The notes beneath the pieces were generated by a model that did not search any database, was not told the origin of the DNA, and was given only the letters and a program-made list of their open reading frames with translations. From NCBI RefSeq assembly GCF_000763385.1, contig NZ_JQFA01000002.1:3410001-3474000 (forward strand): 64,000 nt of DNA. Direction: 5' to 3'. A program made the translations under genes and the position numbers. Of this stretch, positions 1-9,536 are shown piece by piece. The DNA is from Leptolyngbya sp. KIOST-1. Its GTDB lineage: Bacteria > Cyanobacteriota > Cyanobacteriia > Phormidesmidales > Phormidesmidaceae. Each line of letters begins with the position of its first letter. The stretch's first letter is position 1.

Positions 1-3000
1 CCTTCGATCGCGACTGGTTCCTCACCCTCAAGCAGGAGCCCAACCTCTACGAGGCCGCCCTGGGCAGCCTCTGCTCTAACTCGCTGATGGCCCTGACCCC
101 AGCGGCAGAAGCCACAGCCCTGCTGCATCAAGAATGCACCCAGCCCAACTCCACCGTCTCCGATCGCCTGAAGGGCATCTGGATTGAGCAACTGATCGCC
201 CAGGGGCAATTGGAGGAGGCCGATACCGCTCTGCAAACCTTCGCCGACGAAGACCCGATCGAGGTGCTGCTGCACCAGAGTTGGCTGAGCTGCCTGCAGG
301 GCGACTACGACCACACCGTTCAGGCTGGCGCTGTCGCCCTCAAGCTGCTCAAGAAAAGCACCGGCAAGCGCAAAATCTACTTCGACACCGTGCCCGGTCT
401 GTTTCTCTTGCTGGCGCTCATTCAAGAGGGATCCTCCGCCAGCCTCAAAGAAGCCGAGGGCCACGCCCACATCATTGCTGAGCAGGGCTATCGCCACTGG
501 ATGAGCGTGATCTATAGCTGTCTGGAGAAAGTTGCCCAGGTGCTCCAGGGCAACACGGCGGCCAAGCGCTACCTGACCAACACCCCCGTCAGCAGCCTCG
601 ACAACGCCAGCAGCTTTGAAACGCTGATCGACATGCTGTGCCTCTACTGGGTCGATCTGGAGAATGCCCGGGAACGGTTGCCCGACATTGCCAAGGAGTT
701 TTACCAGGCCGCCATCGCCGCCGGGTACGACTGGCTTGCCCTGGAGGCCGCCGAGCTGCTGGCCCGTCTGACTGAGGACGATAGCTACGCCCAGAAAGTA
801 GCGGAACTGCGCCAAAAAACGGGCCTTCGCCCTCTGATTGACATTGTTACCCCCAAGCAGCCCTGGGAGCTGTCGCTAACGGCGCTGATGGGCCTCAGCC
901 CCACCCCATCCTCTACCCCGACGAAGGCGGCCCCTAGCGAGTATCGGCTGGCCTGGTTTTTGACCATCTATTCCGCCGAGACCTGGCTGCTCCAGCCCAA
1001 GGAGCAAAAGATCAGCGTGAAGGGCGGCTGGAGCAAAGGCCGCGCGATCGCCCTCAAGCGCCTCAAGTACGAAGCCGATAAGCTCGGCTACCTCACCCCC
1101 CAGGATCGCGACATCTGCGCTCACCTCACCACCGATCCCTACAGCTACGGCTACGACAACTACACCTTCAAGCACCAGGCGCTGCTGGCCCTGGTTGGGC
1201 ACCCGCTGGTGTTCTGGGAAGACTCGCCCACCACTCGGGTGGACGTGGTGAAGGGAGAACCGGCCCTGCTGGTGCGTCAGACCCGAGCGGGCAAGCTGGC
1301 GATTTCGCTGACGCCGGAAGCGGTGGGAAAAAATGCGATCGCCCTGGTCAAAGAGACCCCCACCCGGCTCAAGGTGGTTGAGTTTACTGCCCAGCACCAC
1401 CGCATTGCCGAAGTGCTGGGGCCAAAAAACGCCCTGGAGGTGCCCGAAAGCGCCAAAGAGCAGGTGCTCGCCGCCATCAACGCCGTCGCAGGCCTGGTTA
1501 CCGTGCATTCCGACATCGGTGGCGGCGTGGCCGATGCCGAAGAGGTCGAAGCCCAGCCCCAGCCCCACCTGCACCTGCTGCCCGCTGGTGAAGGGCTCAA
1601 GGTTTCCCTGCTTACCCGGCCCTTTGGCGAGGACGGTCCCTACTACCGACCGGGCACAGGCGGCGAAATGGTGATTGCCGAAATCGACGGTCGCCGTCTG
1701 CAAACCCACCGCAACTTGCAAGCAGAGAAAAAAATGGCCCGCGCCCTGGAAAAGGCCTGCCCCACCCTGCAACGGCTGGAGGACACCGACGGCGAGTGGC
1801 TGATCGACAGTCCGGAGGACTGCCTGGAACTGCTGGTGGAACTCCAGGAGGTGGGTGACCTGGCCGTCGTGGAATGGCCCGAAGGGGAAAAAATGCGGAT
1901 CGCCAGCCGGGTTGGCCTCAGCCAGTTCAAGGTGCAAATTCAGCGCCAGCGCGACTGGTTTGCCGCCAGCGGCGAGCTGCAAATCAGCGATGACGAGGTG
2001 CTAAACATGCAGCAGCTGATGGCGCTGCTGGAGCAGTCTTCGGGGCGGTTTGTGAAGCTGGTCGACGGCCAGTTTCTCGCCCTCACCCAGGAGTTTCGCA
2101 AGCGCCTCGACGAGCTGCGGGCCTACTCCGAAACCAGCGGCAACGGCGTGCGCTTCCACCCCCTGGCCTCGCTGGCGATGGAGGACTGGATGGAGGAGGT
2201 GGGCCAGCTCAAAACCGACAAGCACTGGAAGGAGCATGTCAAACGCCTGAAGGAAGTCCAGAGCCTCCAGCCCGAGTTGCCCTCTACCTTGCAGGCAGAA
2301 CTGCGCGACTACCAGGTCGAGGGTTTTAACTGGCTGGCGCGGCTAGCCCATTGGGGAGTGGGGGCCTGCCTGGCGGACGACATGGGCCTGGGCAAAACCC
2401 TGCAGGCCCTGGCGCTGATTCTCACCCGCGCCCCCCAGGGGCCAACGCTGATTGTGGCGCCCACCTCAGTGTGCATGAACTGGACCAGCGAGGCGGAAAA
2501 GTTTGCGCCCACCCTGAACCCGATTCAATTTGGCACGGGCGATCGCCAGAAAGTCCTCGATACCCTCCAGCCCTTTGACCTGGTGGTATGCAGCTACGGC
2601 CTCTTGCAGCAGGATGATGTGGCCGCCATGCTGGCCCAGGTGCAGTGGCAGACCATCGTGCTCGACGAGGCTCAGGCGATTAAAAACGCTGCCACCAAGC
2701 GCTCCAAGGCGGCGATGAAACTCCAGGGGAGCTACAAAATCCTCACCACCGGCACCCCAATCGAAAATCACCTGGGCGAGCTGTGGAACCTGTTTCGCTT
2801 CATCAACCCCGGCCTGCTGGGCTCCCAGGACCAGTTCAATACTCGATTTGCCAATGCGATCGAGCGCAACCAGGACAAGGCAGCCCGCAACCGCTTGAAA
2901 AAGCTAATTCAGCCCTTCATTCTGCGGCGCACCAAAACCCAGGTGCTCGACGAACTGCCCGCCCGCACCGAAATTACCCTCCAGGTGGAACTCAGCGCCC

Positions 3001-3677
3001 AGGAAATGGCCTTCTACGAGGCCCTGCGGCGCGAAGCGGTGGAGAAACTGGCCGATCCCACCATCGAGGTGGGCACCAAACACCTGCAGGTGCTGGCGGA
3101 AATTATGAAGCTGCGCCGCGCCTGCTGCAACACCCGCTTGGTCAAGGGCACCACCGCCCTGCCCAGCGCCAAGCTGGAAGCCTTTGGCGAGGTGCTGGAG
3201 GAACTGTTGGAGAACAACCACAAGGCGCTGGTGTTCAGTCAGTTTGTCGACCACCTCACCATTTTGCGGGAGTTTCTCGACGGCCAGAATATTAGCTACC
3301 AGTACCTCGACGGCAGCACCCCTGCCAAAGACCGCAAAAAGCGGGTCGATGCCTTCCAGGCCGGGGAGGGGGATGTGTTTTTAATCAGCCTGAAGGCCGG
3401 GGGCACTGGGCTCAACCTGACGGCGGCAGACTTTGTCATTCACATGGACCCGTGGTGGAACCCGGCAGTGGAGGATCAGGCCAGCGATCGCGCCCACCGC
3501 ATCGGCCAGCTGCGCCCGGTCACGATCTATCGCCTGGTAGCCAAAAACACCATCGAAGAAAAAATTGTGGACCTGCACCGGCAAAAGCGCGACCTGGCCG
3601 ACAGCCTGCTGGAGGGCACCGACATGAGCGGCAAGATCTCCACCGAGCAACTGCTGCGGCTGATTAGCGAAGGCTAG
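1..3677 (+). CDS. SNF2-family DNA helicase (5' partial)
   Basis: DEAD/H-type SNF2 ATPase that would remodel or translocate on DNA. The frame is open from position 3 with no stop before the first ATG (87), and the residues before that ATG read as normal protein, so the gene very likely starts outside the window. The N-terminal ~700 residues match the SNF2-associated region of bacterial proteins. The helicase core follows: Walker A DMGLGKT near 2375-2395, DEAQ box near 2660, TGTPIEN near 2750, then the C-terminal helicase lobe with SLKAGGTGLNLT near 3390 and AHRIGQ near 3495. In cyanobacteria such proteins are often encoded close to SWIM zinc-finger proteins; one lies at 17187-18023 here, but not adjacent. 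Confidence 0.93.
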   Translation, partial: FDRDWFLTLKQEPNLYEAALGSLCSNSLMALTPAAEATALLHQECTQPNSTVSDRLKGIWIEQLIAQGQLEEADTALQTFADEDPIEVLLHQSWLSCLQGDYDHTVQAGAVALKLLKKSTGKRKIYFDTVPGLFLLLALIQEGSSASLKEAEGHAHIIAEQGYRHWMSVIYSCLEKVAQVLQGNTAAKRYLTNTPVSSLDNASSFETLIDMLCLYWVDLENARERLPDIAKEFYQAAIAAGYDWLALEAAELLARLTEDDSYAQKVAELRQKTGLRPLIDIVTPKQPWELSLTALMGLSPTPSSTPTKAAPSEYRLAWFLTIYSAETWLLQPKEQKISVKGGWSKGRAIALKRLKYEADKLGYLTPQDRDICAHLTTDPYSYGYDNYTFKHQALLALVGHPLVFWEDSPTTRVDVVKGEPALLVRQTRAGKLAISLTPEAVGKNAIALVKETPTRLKVVEFTAQHHRIAEVLGPKNALEVPESAKEQVLAAINAVAGLVTVHSDIGGGVADAEEVEAQPQPHLHLLPAGEGLKVSLLTRPFGEDGPYYRPGTGGEMVIAEIDGRRLQTHRNLQAEKKMARALEKACPTLQRLEDTDGEWLIDSPEDCLELLVELQEVGDLAVVEWPEGEKMRIASRVGLSQFKVQIQRQRDWFAASGELQISDDEVLNMQQLMALLEQSSGRFVKLVDGQFLALTQEFRKRLDELRAYSETSGNGVRFHPLASLAMEDWMEEVGQLKTDKHWKEHVKRLKEVQSLQPELPSTLQAELRDYQVEGFNWLARLAHWGVGACLADDMGLGKTLQALALILTRAPQGPTLIVAPTSVCMNWTSEAEKFAPTLNPIQFGTGDRQKVLDTLQPFDLVVCSYGLLQQDDVAAMLAQVQWQTIVLDEAQAIKNAATKRSKAAMKLQGSYKILTTGTPIENHLGELWNLFRFINPGLLGSQDQFNTRFANAIERNQDKAARNRLKKLIQPFILRRTKTQVLDELPARTEITLQVELSAQEMAFYEALRREAVEKLADPTIEVGTKHLQVLAEIMKLRRACCNTRLVKGTTALPSAKLEAFGEVLEELLENNHKALVFSQFVDHLTILREFLDGQNISYQYLDGSTPAKDRKKRVDAFQAGEGDVFLISLKAGGTGLNLTAADFVIHMDPWWNPAVEDQASDRAHRIGQLRPVTIYRLVAKNTIEEKIVDLHRQKRDLADSLLEGTDMSGKISTEQLLRLISEG

Positions 3678-3875
3678 CGATCGCCTCCCAGCGCCAGATA
3701 ACGATTGAATCGATGGCTATACCCCGCTGCGCTGTTCTGTATTCAACTGCGGCAAGGGCCAGCATGCTCCGCCCAGTGGAGTCGCTATACTTTTTGTGTC
3801 TTGCGTACTACAACATGTCACACATTGGGGTCTATCCTCACTAGTAAGGGAGGGAAGCAACGGAGGCCCAATGCC

Positions 3876-4100
3876 ATGAGCATCTCAACCACGCCCATTA
3901 GCGCTGTGCTCGAACACAAGTTCTACCCGGGGGTCGGCGTCATTCATTCGGTGGTGCAGCCCGGTTTGGCCTGGGTTGTGCGCGTCAACGGCGTGTACTG
4001 GACGGCCCGGGCCGCTCTGTCGAGCTACAGCTTTCAGGCGGGCGATGCGGTGCGGCCCATCGATCGCCAGGGCAACACCCTGCTGATTGAACCGGCCTAG
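3876..4100 (+). CDS. NfeD-like C-terminal domain protein
   Basis: A 74-residue protein resembling the soluble OB-fold domain of NfeD proteins (membrane-protease partners), without the membrane part. A longer in-frame reading starts at 3705, but the ATG at 3876 is preferred because a CGGAGG Shine-Dalgarno lies about 8 bases upstream and the preceding residues look non-coding. The sequence contains VVRVNGVYWTARA and ends DRQGNTLLIEPA, typical of the NfeD fold. No partner stomatin or protease gene is adjacent. The family call is by similarity of pattern only. Confidence 0.7.
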   Translation: MSISTTPISAVLEHKFYPGVGVIHSVVQPGLAWVVRVNGVYWTARAALSSYSFQAGDAVRPIDRQGNTLLIEPA

Positions 4101-4222
4101 GCCGTGGTTCTGAGAGTCGCAAAAAATAGTATTGGCTCAAGATGGGTCACGTTTTGGGGCCAGCCCCCACTATTCCATAGACAGTTCGATTGTTCCATAT
4201 CGTTCGTTGAGGACCTAGACCG

Positions 4223-4534
4223 ATGGTTATCAAGTTTGCGATCGCCGATCCTGCGGATATACCCGATCGCCTCCGATTTCGAGGATGGATTGCCAGCGCC
4301 ATCCGCTTTACCCAGCAGGTACTAAACCACGTGAAAACGTTTGTTGCCACCCGGCTGCAGCCCACTTTTGAACACCCAGAACCGAAAAAGGACTTGTGCA
4401 AGTTGACCCACGGGGCTGACTTTGCCCTGGAGGATACGACCGCCCTAAAACCCATCGACCTGGACTGGTATCAGTTTTTCACCGTCAGCCCCCCGCTCAC
4501 CCAACGAGGAATTAGCCATGACAAATGCCACTAA
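4223..4534 (+). CDS. hypothetical protein upstream of sigma factor
   Basis: A 103-codon ORF overlapping the start of the following sigma-factor gene by 17 bases, which suggests translational coupling if it is real. I recognise no domain. The composition is plausible for a soluble protein (IADPADIPDRLRFRGW at the start). Against it, no clear Shine-Dalgarno precedes the ATG and the ORF is short. Confidence 0.4.
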   Translation: MVIKFAIADPADIPDRLRFRGWIASAIRFTQQVLNHVKTFVATRLQPTFEHPEPKKDLCKLTHGADFALEDTTALKPIDLDWYQFFTVSPPLTQRGISHDKCH

Positions 4535-5162
4535 TACACCGTTTGAGCAGCCCTCTGGCCAGGGGCCAAACCACGACCTGGTGTACGCGTTCATGGCAGC
4601 GGTCAGCCATCTGCTGATGCCGGACGAGTTTAAGGGGACTGCCCTGTATAAATTTCTCATTCGGTTTGCTAAGCAGTGGCACATTGCCAATGTTGACCTC
4701 GATGAGGTGATCGTTGAGGGGGTCAAACGAGGGGTTGAGTATATTCAGCGGCACGGTCAGCCCATAAAAAAGCCCGAGTCCTGGCTGCGCCAGGTGTGCC
4801 TGAATATTTTGAGAAATAAAGTTGATGCGGCAGTCAAGGAAGAGCGCAAAATTGAGCATCTGACAACGCTGGCTCACTATGGCAAAAGTCCGCTGGTGGA
4901 ATCAGAGCTAATTGAGCAGTTGGAATACCTTGAAATGGCTCTAAATGAGCTGTCAAAAGCCGATCAAGCGCTGATTCGCATGAAGTTTATCCAGCGCAAA
5001 ACTTATGAACAAATTCGTCAGCATTACAAGTACATGGCCGCAGGCGCTGAGGGGACGGTTCCCTCGGTACAGACCCTTAGAAAGCGCGAATCCCGTGCTC
5101 TCAAGCGACTGAAGCTGCACTTCTTTAAGCTGTATGAGGGAGGTGCAAGTCAAGCACCTTAA
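4518..5162 (+). CDS. sigma-70 family RNA polymerase sigma factor
   Basis: A 214-residue ECF-sized sigma factor-like protein. The N-terminal half (about 40-110) looks like region 2 with WLRQVCLNILRNKV. The C-terminal part (about 135-205) looks like region 4: ALNELSKADQALIRMKF, YEQIRQHYK and a helix-turn-helix ending in LRKRESRALKRLK. A good AACGAGGAATTAGCC ribosome-binding region precedes the ATG. The downstream gene (5285) may be a functional partner; no recognisable anti-sigma factor with a membrane segment is next to it. Promoter targets cannot be inferred from this sequence. Confidence 0.8.
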   Translation: MTNATNTPFEQPSGQGPNHDLVYAFMAAVSHLLMPDEFKGTALYKFLIRFAKQWHIANVDLDEVIVEGVKRGVEYIQRHGQPIKKPESWLRQVCLNILRNKVDAAVKEERKIEHLTTLAHYGKSPLVESELIEQLEYLEMALNELSKADQALIRMKFIQRKTYEQIRQHYKYMAAGAEGTVPSVQTLRKRESRALKRLKLHFFKLYEGGASQAP

Positions 5163-5284
5163 CCTGTTGCTTCAAGGGAGTCAGGCCGTTGTCAACCGGT
5201 CAGGGCCAGGGTGAAAAGTTACCTCTCACCGAGCGAATCGTACGTTGCAGTGGCCTGGCAACTCAATTGATTTAGCAGTTAACC

Positions 5285-5788
5285 ATGAACGTGGAGCGTT
5301 CAACCAATACTATGAAAACTCCCACTCTCGATCAACAATTCCTCTCCCACCTCAGCTCAGAGCAAAAGGGGCAGGTATGGAATTACTACCTGTTGATCAC
5401 AAATCCAGATATGGACCCCAATCAGCAGATTGCCCAAATCTCCCAGATTTGGAGCCGGGCTGAAGCGGATGAACAACTGATGGAATGGCTGGAGTTTATT
5501 GACTATTTTTACACCGATGTCGATGAGGATGACTTGCCTGCGTCGGCAAAACGAGCCTACCTCAGCGAATACTTGACTGAGCAGGTTGGTCTACCGCCAA
5601 AGGACCGGAGTTTCTATGCCCCTGTGTTTCTGAAGTGCCCTGAGGGTAAAGGGTACGTAGCTGTTCCAAAAGACCTGCGCGAACCCTATGCCTCTGACAG
5701 CTTTCCTCAGCAGCGATGCGGTAACTGCGGCCACCGGTTTAGCCAACATACCGCTGCCACAGAGGATCTGTCGCTCCCCGATGCCTGA
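5285..5788 (+). CDS. hypothetical protein with cysteine pairs
   Basis: A 167-residue acidic protein, not recognised. It follows the sigma-factor gene on the same strand by 122 bases and ends before a clear terminator. The C-terminal third contains a possible zinc-binding arrangement: one Cys in FLKCPEGKGY and a CxxC in RCGNCGHRF followed by two His. The start is uncertain: ATG 5285 or the in-frame ATG at 5312; neither has a strong Shine-Dalgarno. A regulatory partner of the sigma factor is possible, but that is inference from position only. Confidence 0.65.
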   Translation: MNVERSTNTMKTPTLDQQFLSHLSSEQKGQVWNYYLLITNPDMDPNQQIAQISQIWSRAEADEQLMEWLEFIDYFYTDVDEDDLPASAKRAYLSEYLTEQVGLPPKDRSFYAPVFLKCPEGKGYVAVPKDLREPYASDSFPQQRCGNCGHRFSQHTAATEDLSLPDA

Positions 5789-5840
5789 CGCCAAAGGACC
5801 CGTGGAGGGCACCAAACCTCGTCAGCCAAACCAATCGCCA

Positions 5841-5871
5841 CCTGCCCTGGCCACCAGGGCAGGTTCTTTTT
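5841..5871 (+). terminator. rho-independent terminator
   Basis: Ten-base-pair stem CCTGCCCTGG / CCAGGGCAGG with a 3-base loop, followed by TTCTTTTT. It ends the sigma-factor/5285 transcription unit. Confidence 0.85.
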
Positions 5872-5881
5872 GGGATGACCG

Positions 5882-6580
5882 TTATTGCAGCGCGGTGGCC
5901 TCGAGCTGCTGCTGAATTAAATCCGTGAGATCGGTTGCGGTGGGCTGGTAGTCGGCGATCGCCCCCAACGGCTCCATCGGCAGCAGCAGGCTGACCGCCA
6001 CCCAGGGGGTGAGGGTGCGGCGGGTGAGCTGGGACCACTGGTTGGCCCAAAACCAGTGACTGGGGGACGGGTGGCCGCCGCCGGGCAGGGCGTACCACTG
6101 CACGACCGCGAAGCTCTGGCGATCGCCCCAGGCCCGAAAAAACCTCGCGTTTACCGCTCCGGCCTGGAGCCGTCGCCGCCCCTCAACCTGCCAGTTTTGC
6201 GCCCCCGCCAGGTCGATCCATTCCAGCTGGGGCTGGTTGCTGTGCCAGGGCTGGGGATGCAGCAGCAGCGCAAACTGCTGCACCGGAGTGCCCTGGACGG
6301 CCGGGGATGCCGCCTGATACTCGGCCAGGGTCCAGGTCTGGCGGTTGATGTCGATTCGTTCGGTCACCGTTTGTCGCCAGCCAGGCAGCGCCAGACCCTC
6401 GGTTTGCAGGGACCGGAGCTGATCGATCTGGGCCACCTGGGGGGTAGTTGTCCAGGGCCACTGGCCGTTGAGGTAGCCGGGCACAATAGCCACTGCGGCC
6501 AGAAGGCTGAGCACCACCACCAGCACCAGGTTGACCCAGCGGCTGGGCAAAGAACGGGGTAAAGCGGGTTGGGAGGTCAT
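5882..6580 (-). CDS. cyanoexosortase B-associated protein (EpsI-like)
   Basis: A 232-residue protein with one N-terminal membrane segment (about residues 17-38) and a soluble extracytoplasmic domain. Its position 35 bases downstream of the exosortase gene on the same strand fits the EpsI-like proteins that accompany exosortases in exopolysaccharide or envelope-protein sorting systems. Features include WRQTVTERIDINRQTW and FFRAWGDRQSFAVVQWYAL. The role is taken from the family and the gene pair; no catalytic residues are evident. Confidence 0.75.
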   Translation of the reverse strand: MTSQPALPRSLPSRWVNLVLVVVLSLLAAVAIVPGYLNGQWPWTTTPQVAQIDQLRSLQTEGLALPGWRQTVTERIDINRQTWTLAEYQAASPAVQGTPVQQFALLLHPQPWHSNQPQLEWIDLAGAQNWQVEGRRRLQAGAVNARFFRAWGDRQSFAVVQWYALPGGGHPSPSHWFWANQWSQLTRRTLTPWVAVSLLLPMEPLGAIADYQPTATDLTDLIQQQLEATALQ

Positions 6581-6615
6581 GGGGGGCGATCGCGCTAAAC
6601 GACAGGTGACAGGGA

Positions 6616-7494
6616 CTATACCGACGAGGAGGGCGACTGTAGCGCCAGGCTGAGCTGGGCGGGCACCCGGTCCTGAATCAGCCGCAGCAGCAGAATGATC
6701 GTTCCCAGCATCAGGGCTGAGTAGAGGTCTCCGCCCCAGCTTTCGTGCAGCCAGTCAAAGGCCCCGGTTTGCCCCATGCCGTGAAAATAGCTGAGCAGAG
6801 CGTTACGCAAGATGTTGCCCGCCACGCTAATGACCACCGTACCGGCAAAAAATAGCCCGGTCTGCAGGCGCGATCGCAAAATTCCCGTCCAGTAGGCCAG
6901 CATCAGCGCCACGTAGAGGCTGGTGAAGAGCATTTTCAGCCCGGCGCAGTGGGGGGCGACCTCCACGGTTTGACCGTTGACGTACAGATAAATGCTCTCC
7001 ACCGTGACCGGCAGGCCCAGCTGCACCAGCAAAAAACCCGCCACCGCCGCAATCAACTGCTGCAAGGGCAGAATGTAGGGCTCAATCAGGTAGGGCAGCT
7101 GGTTCGGCGTTGCCAGCGCCACCAGAACCAGGGAAATCCCCTGCAGCCGCAGCCCCGCCAGAGACTTCAGGCTCAGGCACAGCCCCACCAGCATCACCGG
7201 CAGCGAGAGGTTCATCCAGTCGGGCAGGCGAGTGAAGTACATTAGGCCAGCTACCCCCACCAGCCCCAGCCCTAGCGGGTGGCAGTGGTTGGGCAGCTCG
7301 GCCCAGGCTTTGCGCTTGCCCCAGGCTACGTAGGCGGCAAAGGGCAGCCCCAAAAGCCCGTGGCTGAAGTACTCGTGCTGAATGCTGATGGATTTGTGCA
7401 GCCAGCCGTCTACCCAGTGCACCAGCAGCGGCCCGTAGAGGATCGCGAGGAGGGCGGCGATGGCCCAGGGGGTGGGGTGACGGCGGAGGGGCAT
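6616..7494 (-). CDS. crtB: cyanoexosortase B
   Basis: A 292-residue multi-pass membrane protein (8-9 hydrophobic segments). It shows the exosortase/archaeosortase catalytic triad: Cys in APHCAGLK (about residue 183), Arg in GNILRNALLS (about 228) and His in FDWLHESWGG (about 249). Exosortases are thought to cleave and sort proteins carrying a C-terminal PEP-type signal, usually alongside exopolysaccharide genes. Directly downstream is the EpsI-like partner, and upstream is a sugar aminotransferase, in line with surface polysaccharide work. The symbol follows the cyanoexosortase nomenclature and is not phytoene synthase. Confidence 0.85.
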   Translation of the reverse strand: MPLRRHPTPWAIAALLAILYGPLLVHWVDGWLHKSISIQHEYFSHGLLGLPFAAYVAWGKRKAWAELPNHCHPLGLGLVGVAGLMYFTRLPDWMNLSLPVMLVGLCLSLKSLAGLRLQGISLVLVALATPNQLPYLIEPYILPLQQLIAAVAGFLLVQLGLPVTVESIYLYVNGQTVEVAPHCAGLKMLFTSLYVALMLAYWTGILRSRLQTGLFFAGTVVISVAGNILRNALLSYFHGMGQTGAFDWLHESWGGDLYSALMLGTIILLLRLIQDRVPAQLSLALQSPSSSV

Positions 7495-7495
7495 G

Positions 7496-7596
7496 GGGGT
7501 GGATGGGTGGGAGGGTGGGTGAGTGGGAGGGTGAGTGGGTGGATGGGTAGGAGGGTGGGAGAGTGGATGGGTAGGAGGGTGGGAGAGTGGATGGCT
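7496..7596. repeat. G-rich imperfect tandem repeat
   Basis: About 100 bases built from GGTGGGA/GGATGGGT/GAGTGGGA-like units, including near-exact repeats of a 23-base unit (GGGTAGGAGGGTGGGAGAGT core). The + strand has many GGG runs and could form G-quadruplexes. It sits between two minus-strand genes. Similar strings occur at 34036-34072, 37326-37432 and 63556-63622. Confidence 0.85.
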
Positions 7597-7631
7597 TTCT
7601 TACCTCATCCCCTCATCCCCTCGTCCCCTCA

Positions 7632-8816
7632 TCACCCCATTACCTCGCGAAGAACGCCTGCAACCTGCCTCCCGGTCACTGCTTCCACCATAGCGTCTAC
7701 GACGTCATCGACTTGCTCGGGGGTGAGGCCGGGGTACATGGGCAGGGAGAGAATTTCTTGGCTCAGGGCTTCTGCGACCGGGAAGCGGCCGGGGGGGTAG
7801 CCGAGGGAGCTAAAGGCGGGCTGCAGGTGGCAGGGAATGGGGTAGTGGATGCCGGTTTGGACTCCGGCGGCGGTGAGTTGGGCCTGCAGCTCGGTGCGGC
7901 CGATGGGGCAGGTGGGGGTGACGCGCACCACGTAGAGGTGGTAAACGTGGCCGGGGCCAGCGGCGTTGTGCAGGGGCAGCAGGCCGTGCTCGGCCAGGGG
8001 GGCGAGGCGGCGATCGTAGTGCTGGGCGATCGCGGACCTGGTCTGGTTCCACCCGGTTAGGTGGGGCAGTTTGACGTTGAGTACGGCGGCTTGCAGGGTG
8101 TCGAGGCGGCTGTTGGTGCCCTGGGGGTCGGTGTGGTAGTACTTGCGGGTGGCCCCGTAGTTGCGCAGCGATCGCGCCCGTTCGGCCACCTGTGCATTGG
8201 TGGTGACAACCATGCCGCCGTCGCCCAGGGCCCCCAGGTTTTTGCTGGGGTAAAAGCTAAAGGCTGCCCCCAGACCGATGGATCCGGCGGTGTAGCCGTC
8301 GCGCTGGGCCAGGTGGGCCTGGGCGGCGTCTTCAAAGATAATCAGCCCGTGGCGGTTGGCCAGCTCCAGCAGGCCCTGGGGTGAAACCAGCTGGCCGTAG
8401 AGGTGGACGGGCACAAGGGCGCGGGTGCGAGGGGTGATGGCACGCTCGGCGACGGCCAGGTCGAGCAGGGCGGTGGCGCGATCGCAGTCCACCAGTACGG
8501 GCGTGGCCCCCGTCCGCAGCACGCCGATCAGCGTAGCGACGAAGGTATTGGCGGGCAAAATCACCTCGTCCCCAGGGCCAATGCCACAGGCCATCAGTCC
8601 CAGGGCGATCGCATCGGTGCCGCAGCCTACCCCCACCCCAAACCCGGTGCCGCAGGCGGTGGCAAAGTTGGCCTCAAATTCCGTCAGCGCTTGCCCCAGC
8701 ACAAAGTCTCCCTGGGTGAGCACCGCCGCCATGACCGCCTGGAGGGCCTCCTGCAGGGGGGCATGTTGCCAGGTCAAGTCCACAAAGGGAATGGTGGGGG
8801 AAAACGAAAGGGTCAT
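7632..8816 (-). CDS. DegT/DnrJ/EryC1/StrS aminotransferase
   Basis: A 394-residue PLP-dependent sugar aminotransferase-type enzyme, normally making amino sugars for surface polysaccharides. Diagnostic segments are CGTDAIALGLMACGIGPGDE, FEDAAQAHLA and the PLP lysine in SFYPSKNLGALGDGG (about residue 192). I chose ATG 8816 because GAGG lies about 8 bases upstream and the protein then starts like the family. A longer frame to 8972 adds a non-coding-looking extension. Its substrate cannot be told from sequence. Neighbouring exosortase genes on the same strand support an envelope or exopolysaccharide role. Confidence 0.9.
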   Translation of the reverse strand: MTLSFSPTIPFVDLTWQHAPLQEALQAVMAAVLTQGDFVLGQALTEFEANFATACGTGFGVGVGCGTDAIALGLMACGIGPGDEVILPANTFVATLIGVLRTGATPVLVDCDRATALLDLAVAERAITPRTRALVPVHLYGQLVSPQGLLELANRHGLIIFEDAAQAHLAQRDGYTAGSIGLGAAFSFYPSKNLGALGDGGMVVTTNAQVAERARSLRNYGATRKYYHTDPQGTNSRLDTLQAAVLNVKLPHLTGWNQTRSAIAQHYDRRLAPLAEHGLLPLHNAAGPGHVYHLYVVRVTPTCPIGRTELQAQLTAAGVQTGIHYPIPCHLQPAFSSLGYPPGRFPVAEALSQEILSLPMYPGLTPEQVDDVVDAMVEAVTGRQVAGVLREVMG

Positions 8817-9039
8817 AGTCCCTCGCTGAGGTGAATGAAGGACCGGCGCACGGCCACGCCAGCCACACCCAGGTTGCCCGATTGCAACGAAACCGTAACA
8901 GATGGTGGAGCAGGGCGATCGCGCCCCACGGTTCCAGGGTTCCCCCTCGATTTGGCTATCCCTGGCGCTCAAATCCAGACTAGGCGGTAGACTGAGGCAG
9001 ATATAGCGTCGGTTACCCTATTCAGTGACCGTTATCCCT

Positions 9040-9384
9040 ATGGATTTTGAAACCGCTCGCGAATTTGTGGTCCGCCAAACCCTTGGCACCAGCGCCGACC
9101 TGCCCGACACCTTTATCGCCTGCCTGCGCCAGGGCAAGCCCCCCATTCCTGGCCAGGTCACCTCTCTGCTGCTGGCCCTCAAGGTGCTGTTCGAAGGGCT
9201 CAAAAACGAACCCACTCTCGATCGCACCCTGACCAAAGCCCTCTTCATCCTCTCCTACGAAAGCCGCCAGCTCTACGCCCAGGGGCAGAAGGCCGGGGTG
9301 GTCTGGCCGCCCCTGCTGGATGACGACCTGGGACGGATCGGCAAGGTGGCGCAGTCGATCGTGTTCGGGGAATGGCAGGGGTAA
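9040..9384 (+). CDS. conserved cyanobacterial hypothetical protein
   Basis: A 114-residue soluble protein with no recognised catalytic motif. It contains GKPPIPGQVTSLLLALKVLF and ESRQLYAQGQKAGVVWPPLL, patterns I associate with a small cyanobacterial family of unknown function. A GTG at 9025 is in frame, but ATG 9040 gives a more natural start; neither has a good Shine-Dalgarno. It lies just upstream of the groES CIRCE element but is probably a separate unit. Confidence 0.65.
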   Translation: MDFETAREFVVRQTLGTSADLPDTFIACLRQGKPPIPGQVTSLLLALKVLFEGLKNEPTLDRTLTKALFILSYESRQLYAQGQKAGVVWPPLLDDDLGRIGKVAQSIVFGEWQG

Positions 9385-9439
9385 GTTCGGCAAACCACAC
9401 CTCCCAGAGAATTGCGGCAGGAACTTTTGGGCGGCTAAA

Positions 9440-9466
9440 TTAGCACTCAGGAAGCGAGAGTGCTAA
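9440..9466. promoter_or_regulatory. CIRCE operator (HrcA site)
   Basis: Perfect consensus TTAGCACTC-N9-GAGTGCTAA, 70 bases upstream of groES. CIRCE is bound by the heat-shock repressor HrcA, so groES transcription is expected to be derepressed on heat shock. Confidence 0.95.
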
Positions 9467-9536
9467 AGACTGTTATCAATTAGCCTCTAATTCCCCCTGA
9501 TTAATCCTTTTATTCCCAACGATTTGGAGGTATACC

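Noticed and set aside
7496..7596. CRISPR-like array
   Set aside because: Units are short, G-rich and contiguous with no unique spacers of constant length, and no cas genes are in the window.
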